In this document: piece after piece, positions 43,679 to 48,484 of the stretch
Layout: the number at the start of each line of letters is the position of its first letter
Position numbering within the stretch: position 1 is the first letter of the stretch
Assembly (NCBI GenBank): GCA_017407125.1
Contig: JAFQXE010000004.1
Location: 1 to 48,484, forward strand
Length of the DNA: 48,484 nucleotides
Origin: Thermoguttaceae bacterium
GTDB lineage: Bacteria; Planctomycetota; Planctomycetia; Pirellulales; Thermoguttaceae
Direction: 5' to 3'
Notes under the pieces: model-generated
Databases searched by the model: none
Told to the model about the DNA's origin: nothing
The model's input: the letters and a program-made list of their open reading frames with translations, nothing else
Position numbers and translations under genes: made by a program

Positions 43679-46600
43679 ATGCAGGACAATCTCGCCTATC
43701 GGTACTTCGCGTTTATCAGCTACAGCAGCAAGGACAAAAAGGTTGCGGAGAGACTTCAGAAGAAAATTGAAGGATACCGGCTGCCGACCGTGCTTCGGAA
43801 CGAACTTGAGGCCGCCAGCGGCAAAAAATTTCCCAAACGCGTCAAGCCGCTGTTCCGTGATATGACAGACCTGTCTGCCGGTTTGTTGGGGAAGTCTATT
43901 CTTCGCGAGCTGGAAGACTCCCGATATCTGCTTGTGATTTGCAGTCCCGACAGCGCGAAGTCCGAATGGGTAAACCAGGAAGTCGAGAATTTCATTCTCA
44001 TGGGACGGTACGAGAGAATCATTCCGTACATCATAGCTGGAACGCCAAACAGCGGCAACCCGACAACGGAATGTTTCCCGCCCATTCTGCGAAAGAATCG
44101 GGAGTTTCTCACCTATTCCCACCTGACGCCCGAGGAAAACGAGAAACGTCACGCTGATCTCCATGCCTTGCTGGATCCGATTCGCGATGAACTGAAGGGC
44201 GTTTCCCTCTCCGGCGAAGGAGCCAAGGTTTCCCGACTGAAAGTGATCGCGAGGATGCTGGAAGTCAGTCCGGACACGCTCATTCAGCGGGACAAGCAGC
44301 GGCAAAAGCAGAGAATCATGTGGTCATCAGGCGCCGCTCTGTTCTTCGTGATTCTCTTTGCCTGTCTTGGACTTTGGGCGTGGGATCATTACATTCGGGT
44401 GCACGTTGGTTATTTTGCGGATTATGTAGAGTATTGGGGCGTTCCCAAAGGCATTTTCCCGTTATCTCCCGAGCAAAGGGCGCATCGTCAGGAGCACTAT
44501 CGCATTTACACGCAGGACCAAAAAGTCATTCGTCTGGAACACGTAAACTCCGCCGGCGTTCCGATTCCTGTTATGGATACAGAATACAAGGATCGTCCGA
44601 TGATCGCGGTTTATCCGATCTACAAAGATGGACGGCTTGTTCAGCGAGATACATTGGATAACAACGGAAAGGTCGTCATGTCGCTTCTTTATTCTGGCAA
44701 CCAAATGCAGAAGGTCGAGTTTCGATCATTCGCCAACGACGATACTGCATCTTCAACTGTTTTGACCAATATTGCCTCGCTGACAAAATCTGTCCGAGAT
44801 ACGTCCCTGGAAACAAAACGCGGCGATATCGGCAATATGCGTCTTATCCGAGACTCCGAAGGCCGCGTTATCGAAGAACGATTCCAAAAGGGAAATTACG
44901 ACGTTCCTATAACCGATGAACAGGGAATTGCCGGTTTCCGGTACAAGCTGGACGAGTACGGCCGCGTTATCGAAAAGCTCTATCTTGACCAGGATGGAGC
45001 CCCCCGCCCGGACAAACAGGGGGTAGCCCGTCGGACATATCAGTATGACAAAGACGGCAATCTGAGTGAGATTAAATACTTCGACCAGAACGGCAATCTG
45101 ATACTAAATGAACTCGGCTGGATGCACGGTATTCAAACGTTTGACAACTATGGAAATGTCATTGATGCAAAGTACGTTGACGCTTTCCAAAATTTATATC
45201 TAACAAACGATTGGATTGCAGAAGTTGCCTCTAAATATGACGAGCGGGGAAATGAAACCGAACGCGCTTTTTTCGGCAAGGGGGGTCAGCCGTGTCTGCA
45301 TAAGGCTGGCTACGCTAAAGCTGTATGGAAATATGACAAATGGGGAAATACAGTCGAAGAAGCATATTATGGCATTGATGGTCAACCTTGCATACACAAA
45401 AATGGCGTTGCTAAAATCGCGATAAAACATGACGAACGAGGGAATATAATAGAACAAACGTCTTTCGGCATTGATGGTAAGCAATGTCTGGACAAGGAGG
45501 GCATCGCAAAATTCACGAGAAAATATGACAAACGCGGAAATACAACCGAAGTTGCATTTTACGGTTTAGACGGTCAGTTGTGTTTCTGGAAATACGGCAT
45601 CGCCAAATTTACGTCAAAATATGACATACAGGACAATTTAATCGAACAGGCATATTGGGGGATAGATAACCAACCGTGTCTAAACATTGAAGGCTATGCT
45701 AAAATCACTCATAAATATAACGAACGGGGAAATATAATCGAACAGGTTTCTTATGGCATTGACGACAACCCGTGTCTGTGTAATAGCGGCTTTGCTAAAC
45801 TCACATGTATTTATGACGATCATGGCAATATAACCGAGCAGGCATATTTCGGCGTCGATGGCAAGCCTTGCTTGCACAATAATGGATACTCTAAATTCTC
45901 GAAGAAATATAACAAATGGGGATATGAGACCGAACAGGCGTATTTCGGCATAGACGGTCAGCCCTGCCTGTATAAAGACGACCACGCCAAGATCACATGG
46001 AATTATGACAATCGGGGAAATGAAACTGAAGAAGCTTATTTCGGCGTCGACGGCAAACCGTGTCTGGACGCAAACGGATGCGCTAAAGTTACAAAGAAAT
46101 TTAACGATCGCGGAAATGTTATCGAAGAAGCTTTTTTCGGGATTGACGACAAACCTTGTTTGAACAAATACGGCTACTGTAAAGCAACGTCAAAATTTGA
46201 CGAAAAGGGAAATCTGATAGAATTGGTTTGCTTCGGCATAGATGGCAAACCGTGTCTGCTTGATGAAGGCTACTCTAAAATAACCGGGATATTTGACCAG
46301 CGTGGATATAAAACTGAAGAAGCGTATTTTGACATAAACGACAAACCTTGTTTAAACAATAATGGTTATTTTAAAATCACGTGGAAATATAACGATCAAG
46401 GGGATGAAACCGAACAGGCTTATTTTGGTTTAGATAACCAGCCATGTTTGTGCAACGTTGAAGGATACGCTAAAATCACGTGGAAATACAACGATCGCGG
46501 AAATGTTATCGAAGAGGCTTATTTCAACATAAATGATCAACTATGCTTGAACAATGATGGTTACGCTAAAATCACAATAAAATTTGACAAACGCGGGAAT

Positions 46601-46945
46601 AGAATTGAAGAAGCATATTGGGGCGCTGACAACAGGCCATGCCTGTGCATTGATGGATATGCTAAAATCACGTCGAAATTTAACGAACGAGGAAGTAAAA
46701 CGGAAGAAGCGTATTTAGACGCTGACGACAAGCCGTGTCTGTGTGATGACGATTACGCTAAACTTATAAATAAATATGACGAACAAGGGAATTTAATTGA
46801 ACAGGCTTTTTTCGGTATTGACGGCAAACCATGTTTATGCAGCGACGGCTTCGCTATAATCAAGATTAAATACAACAATCAATGCGAAATTATTGACGAA
46901 ACATATTTCGATATCGACGGAAATCCTGTCAATCCCGATTTCTAA
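43679..46945 (+). CDS. TIR-TM-repeat protein, copy 4 (shortest, no PDZ)
   Basis: A 1088-residue paralogue. The TIR domain (1-150, E101 in SEWVNQEVENF) is almost identical to that of copy 2, including DNA runs such as GAAGGATACCGGCTGCCGAC, which suggests recent duplication or gene conversion. A transmembrane helix lies at about 213-235 (MWSSGAALFFVILFACLGL), then YVEYWGVPKGIFPLS and the juxtamembrane domain. About 21 repeats follow, ending YFDIDGNPVNPDF without a PDZ-like domain, as in copy 3. Some repeats replace AYFG by AYWG. No ribosome site is obvious before the ATG. It is the last gene of the array; a hairpin with a T run lies at 47055-47081. Confidence 0.87.
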   Translation: MQDNLAYRYFAFISYSSKDKKVAERLQKKIEGYRLPTVLRNELEAASGKKFPKRVKPLFRDMTDLSAGLLGKSILRELEDSRYLLVICSPDSAKSEWVNQEVENFILMGRYERIIPYIIAGTPNSGNPTTECFPPILRKNREFLTYSHLTPEENEKRHADLHALLDPIRDELKGVSLSGEGAKVSRLKVIARMLEVSPDTLIQRDKQRQKQRIMWSSGAALFFVILFACLGLWAWDHYIRVHVGYFADYVEYWGVPKGIFPLSPEQRAHRQEHYRIYTQDQKVIRLEHVNSAGVPIPVMDTEYKDRPMIAVYPIYKDGRLVQRDTLDNNGKVVMSLLYSGNQMQKVEFRSFANDDTASSTVLTNIASLTKSVRDTSLETKRGDIGNMRLIRDSEGRVIEERFQKGNYDVPITDEQGIAGFRYKLDEYGRVIEKLYLDQDGAPRPDKQGVARRTYQYDKDGNLSEIKYFDQNGNLILNELGWMHGIQTFDNYGNVIDAKYVDAFQNLYLTNDWIAEVASKYDERGNETERAFFGKGGQPCLHKAGYAKAVWKYDKWGNTVEEAYYGIDGQPCIHKNGVAKIAIKHDERGNIIEQTSFGIDGKQCLDKEGIAKFTRKYDKRGNTTEVAFYGLDGQLCFWKYGIAKFTSKYDIQDNLIEQAYWGIDNQPCLNIEGYAKITHKYNERGNIIEQVSYGIDDNPCLCNSGFAKLTCIYDDHGNITEQAYFGVDGKPCLHNNGYSKFSKKYNKWGYETEQAYFGIDGQPCLYKDDHAKITWNYDNRGNETEEAYFGVDGKPCLDANGCAKVTKKFNDRGNVIEEAFFGIDDKPCLNKYGYCKATSKFDEKGNLIELVCFGIDGKPCLLDEGYSKITGIFDQRGYKTEEAYFDINDKPCLNNNGYFKITWKYNDQGDETEQAYFGLDNQPCLCNVEGYAKITWKYNDRGNVIEEAYFNINDQLCLNNDGYAKITIKFDKRGNRIEEAYWGADNRPCLCIDGYAKITSKFNERGSKTEEAYLDADDKPCLCDDDYAKLINKYDEQGNLIEQAFFGIDGKPCLCSDGFAIIKIKYNNQCEIIDETYFDIDGNPVNPDF

Positions 46946-46996
46946 AATATGTACGATTCCTGATCCAGCCAGGATCTGTCAGCAAGACAATAAAAA

Positions 46997-47019
46997 AAGT
47001 CCTTGAATTTCAAGGACTT
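46997..47019 (-). terminator. Minus-strand terminator hairpin with no gene to serve in the window
   Basis: AAGTCCTTGA (46997-47006) and TCAAGGACTT (47010-47019) form a perfect 10-bp stem with a 3-nt loop. The A-run before it (46992-46998) is a U tract on the minus strand. All genes to the right read on the plus strand, so its transcript source is missing. Confidence 0.6.
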
Positions 47020-47054
47020 ACAATCTAGCAGCACAGGGACTTGAACAAGACGCG

Positions 47055-47081
47055 AAAAACCCGCAAAAACAAGGGTTTTTT
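47055..47081 (+). terminator. Terminator after the TIR array
   Basis: AAAAACCC (47055-47062) pairs with GGGTTTTT (47073-47080), ending in a T run. The symmetric A/T flanks make it potentially bidirectional. Confidence 0.65.
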
Positions 47082-47141
47082 AATGATGGGGTTAATGCAG
47101 GTACACAATTTGGTACACAATCAAATTATTTTAATCAGATT

Positions 47142-47228
47142 TTGAGCTTTTTTGATACTCTGGAACCATCAGAGCAGGAAAGCCTTCTTGACGCCCTCAA
47201 AGCAAGGGTAAAGGAGGCGACAAAATGA
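47142..47228 (+). other. Small coding-like tail overlapping the HTH gene
   Basis: A frame ending at TGA 47226-47228 (overlapping the next ATG as ATGA) reads FFDTLEPSEQESLLDALKAR and looks like real protein. No ATG start is available. A TTG at 47142 would give 28 residues; the frame stays open further left to about 47009 and passes through the terminator hairpin. It could be a very small leader gene or the last part of a truncated gene. A GGTACACAA direct repeat (47099-47120) lies within it. Confidence 0.35.
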
Positions 47229-47710
47229 GAAAGCGCAAAAAGAGCAGACAAAAAAGCCCCGGTCGGAAATTTGCGATAATTACCGGGGAGATTCTGAAAG
47301 ACATTAAAACGGCATTTAGAGCGGGTTTGTCGGTACGTGAAGCCGCGGCGGTTGTCGGAATAAGTAAAACAACGCTTTACGATTTTTTAACGGACAATCC
47401 CGATATAAGGGAGGATTTACAGACCCTACGGGCAACGCCTGAAAGCCTTGCAAAAATGGCGATATTTGCGGCGATTGAAAAAGGCGACATAGAAACCTGT
47501 AAATGGTTATTAGACCGGGACGCGAAAAGGAGCCTTGAAAAAGAAAGAATTGCATTGATAAGAGCGCAAAAGCAAGCCCTTCAAATTGCCGGGAACCTTG
47601 ACGATGGAGGGGAAGCAATTATTGATATTGCCGGGCATTGGGCGCGGGTTGACGCTTATTTCAACGGCGGGAAATCGGACGGCGAAAAGCAAGGAGAGAG
47701 AGAACAATGA
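47225..47710 (+). CDS. Phage-like HTH protein resembling terminase small subunit
   Basis: A 161-residue basic protein. After a Lys/Arg-rich start (MRKRKKSRQKSPGRKF) comes a helix-turn-helix, IKTAFRAGLSVREAAAVVGI followed by SKTTLYDFL, then LAKMAIFAAIEKGDIETCKW and a region that fits a helical oligomerisation part. This order (HTH with a short period of residues, then A-I-E-x-GD-x-x-x-x-K-W-L-L) is typical of DNA-binding terminase small subunits and related phage proteins, where it marks the packaging site. AGGAGG lies 8 nt before the ATG (AAGGAGGCGACAAA). Its stop overlaps the next start as ATGA. No large terminase gene is in the window, so a regulator of a mobile element remains possible. 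Confidence 0.65.
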   Translation: MRKRKKSRQKSPGRKFAIITGEILKDIKTAFRAGLSVREAAAVVGISKTTLYDFLTDNPDIREDLQTLRATPESLAKMAIFAAIEKGDIETCKWLLDRDAKRSLEKERIALIRAQKQALQIAGNLDDGGEAIIDIAGHWARVDAYFNGGKSDGEKQGEREQ

Positions 47711-48111
47711 TACAGATACCGTTAATAGCCGATGTTTATTTTCCACGCGGGGAAACCCCGGTACTGGAATTTCAAGACGTGCGAGAGGCAGAGCAATTTA
47801 TTCTATACCTTCAAAAACGCATTGAAGCGAAAAGAGCGCGAAAAAAGCAACGCCTTGAATATTATTCAGATGGTATTTATTATGATGGGGAGTTATTGGA
47901 GATTAGAAGCGCGAAAAATACGGCGATTTTGAGAGCCTTTGAATATACTGATTTACTCCCTAAAATTGACTTAATATCAAGAGTTTGGAACAATCCAGAT
48001 ATTAGCAATCATTGCTTTTATATGGCAATATCCAGATTTAATAAAAAGTTTATTGATAAAGGTATTTTTTTAGAGTGCAACGGCGATTATATCAAACTTA
48101 ATAGACCGTAA
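47707..48111 (+). CDS. Hypothetical protein of the phage-like segment
   Basis: A 134-residue protein I cannot assign. It starts inside the stop of the preceding gene (ATGA overlap), with GGAGAGAGA just upstream. The first third is mixed strand and helix (VLEFQDVREAEQFILYLQKR), followed by a basic linker (RIEAKRARKKQR). The last 60 residues (LPKIDLISRVWNNPDISNHC through the end) have the spacing of a winged-helix DNA-binding domain, with a wing-like FLECNGDYIKLNRP end. The coupling to the HTH gene suggests joint regulation. It is AT-richer than the chromosomal genes to the left. Confidence 0.6.
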   Translation: MIQIPLIADVYFPRGETPVLEFQDVREAEQFILYLQKRIEAKRARKKQRLEYYSDGIYYDGELLEIRSAKNTAILRAFEYTDLLPKIDLISRVWNNPDISNHCFYMAISRFNKKFIDKGIFLECNGDYIKLNRP

Positions 48112-48138
48112 AAAGGCGGTTGAAAACGGAATTTTTGA

Positions 48139-48158
48139 CCCTCCGGCGGGCTTTTTTT
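48139..48158 (+). terminator. Weak terminator after the phage-like gene pair
   Basis: A short CCC/GGG stem around TCCGGC, followed by CTTTTTTTAA, 28 nt past the stop at 48111. The stem is short, but the T run is good. Confidence 0.45.
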
Positions 48159-48307
48159 AATCGGCTTTATAGCCTTGAATTTTAAGCGTTTAACGGCGGT
48201 TTGAGAGTTAATTTTTTATTTTTTGTACCGAAAAGAAAAAACAACGCTTGACAATCAATTAAAAACCGGGTTTAATGGTATTACAATTTGCTCTGTTATG
48301 GACTGGA

Positions 48308-48339
48308 GCCGCGGGGGATAAACCGCGGCGTCTTTTTTT
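48308..48339 (+). terminator. Strong rho-independent terminator
   Basis: GCCGCGG (48308-48314) and CCGCGGC (48323-48329) form a 7-bp G+C stem with loop GGGATAAA, then GT and CTTTTTTT. No gene ends within 190 nt upstream, so it may end a small RNA transcribed from the AT-rich 48160-48300, or attenuate the frame that follows. Confidence 0.75.
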
Positions 48340-48343
48340 GCAT

Positions 48344-48484
48344 TGATGGGAACCATCGGCGGCAATCAATCCATCAGTTCCGCCGGCTCGCAGCAGCAGC
48401 CGATTCTGGACGTTCTGGACGGCAACGCCGGCTGATGGGAACCATCGGCGGCAATCAATCCATCAGTTCCGCCGGCTCGCAGCA
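48344..48484. repeat. 89-bp direct repeat at the window end
   Basis: The 52 bases at 48344-48395 recur without change at 48433-48484, where the window stops. Each copy starts TGATGGGAACCATCGG and would begin a frame MGTIGGNQSISSAGSQ. The first copy ends after 29 residues (ILDVLDGNAG), and its stop overlaps the next ATG as TGATG. It may be the edge of a real tandem array or a contig-end assembly artefact. Confidence 0.6.

Noticed and set aside
30908..46900. Regular 96-bp repeats that could be taken for a CRISPR array
   Set aside because: They are translated throughout, there are no unique spacers, and units vary at third codon positions as coding sequence does.
29316..46945. RHS toxin or polymorphic toxin
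   Set aside because: The units resemble YD repeats, but there is no RHS core motif and no variable toxin C-terminus, and the proteins start with a TIR domain and a membrane helix.
47020..47050. tRNA 3 prime remnant suggested by GGGACTTGAAC
   Set aside because: Only a few bases agree with a T-arm; no acceptor stem or other arms can be drawn around them.

Overview
The window looks like a bacterial chromosome segment, most plausibly from the Planctomycetota. The reasons are a very large autotransporter-repeat surface protein ending in a PEP-CTERM sorting tail, a stand-alone diadenylate cyclase-domain protein with a long N-terminal part, SGNH hydrolase and GH97 glycosidase genes with signal peptides, a HEAT-repeat lipoprotein, and intergenic spaces full of short tandem heptamer repeats. 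The assignment rests on recognised families only. No rRNA or tRNA gene was found.

Layout. Positions 1-778 hold no convincing gene. 779-2878 is the end of a flagellar gene cluster: flhF, a sigma-28-type factor, and a terminator. 2985-3934 is a two-gene minus-strand unit (GrpB-family protein plus a small acidic protein, overlapping by 4 nt). 4426-23649 is a long run of minus-strand genes separated by repeat-rich spacers: secreted thermonuclease, GH97 glycosidase, 1629-residue PEP-CTERM surface protein, threonine synthase, TPR protein, three-domain SGNH hydrolase, diadenylate cyclase-domain protein, HEAT lipoprotein, and an unusually long TatC. 23937-28324 is a plus-strand run: mannose-6-phosphate isomerase, a Cys/Asn/Tyr-tailed lipoprotein, an RsuA/RluB-type pseudouridine synthase with a long disordered front end, and a GNAT-like protein. 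A CvpA-family membrane protein (28335-29036) faces it.

The striking region is 29240-46945: four tandem paralogues, all starting MQDNL. Each has an N-terminal TIR domain with the expected catalytic Glu, one transmembrane helix, a conserved juxtamembrane domain, and then about 21 to 38 copies of a 32-residue YD/RHS-like repeat (96 bp at DNA level). Copies 1 and 2 end in a PDZ-like domain, while 3 and 4 do not. Copy 3 is broken by a single-base deletion. The spacers before copies 2 and 3 are nearly identical, so gene plus spacer was duplicated as a unit. This is the best candidate for an undescribed system: a family of membrane-anchored TIR receptors with expandable ectodomains, possibly for defence or self/non-self recognition. 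The function is inference.

The right end (46946-48484) looks like the edge of a phage-like element: an HTH protein resembling terminase small subunits, a second small overlapping gene, strong terminators, and an 89-bp direct repeat that runs into the window end and may be an assembly artefact.
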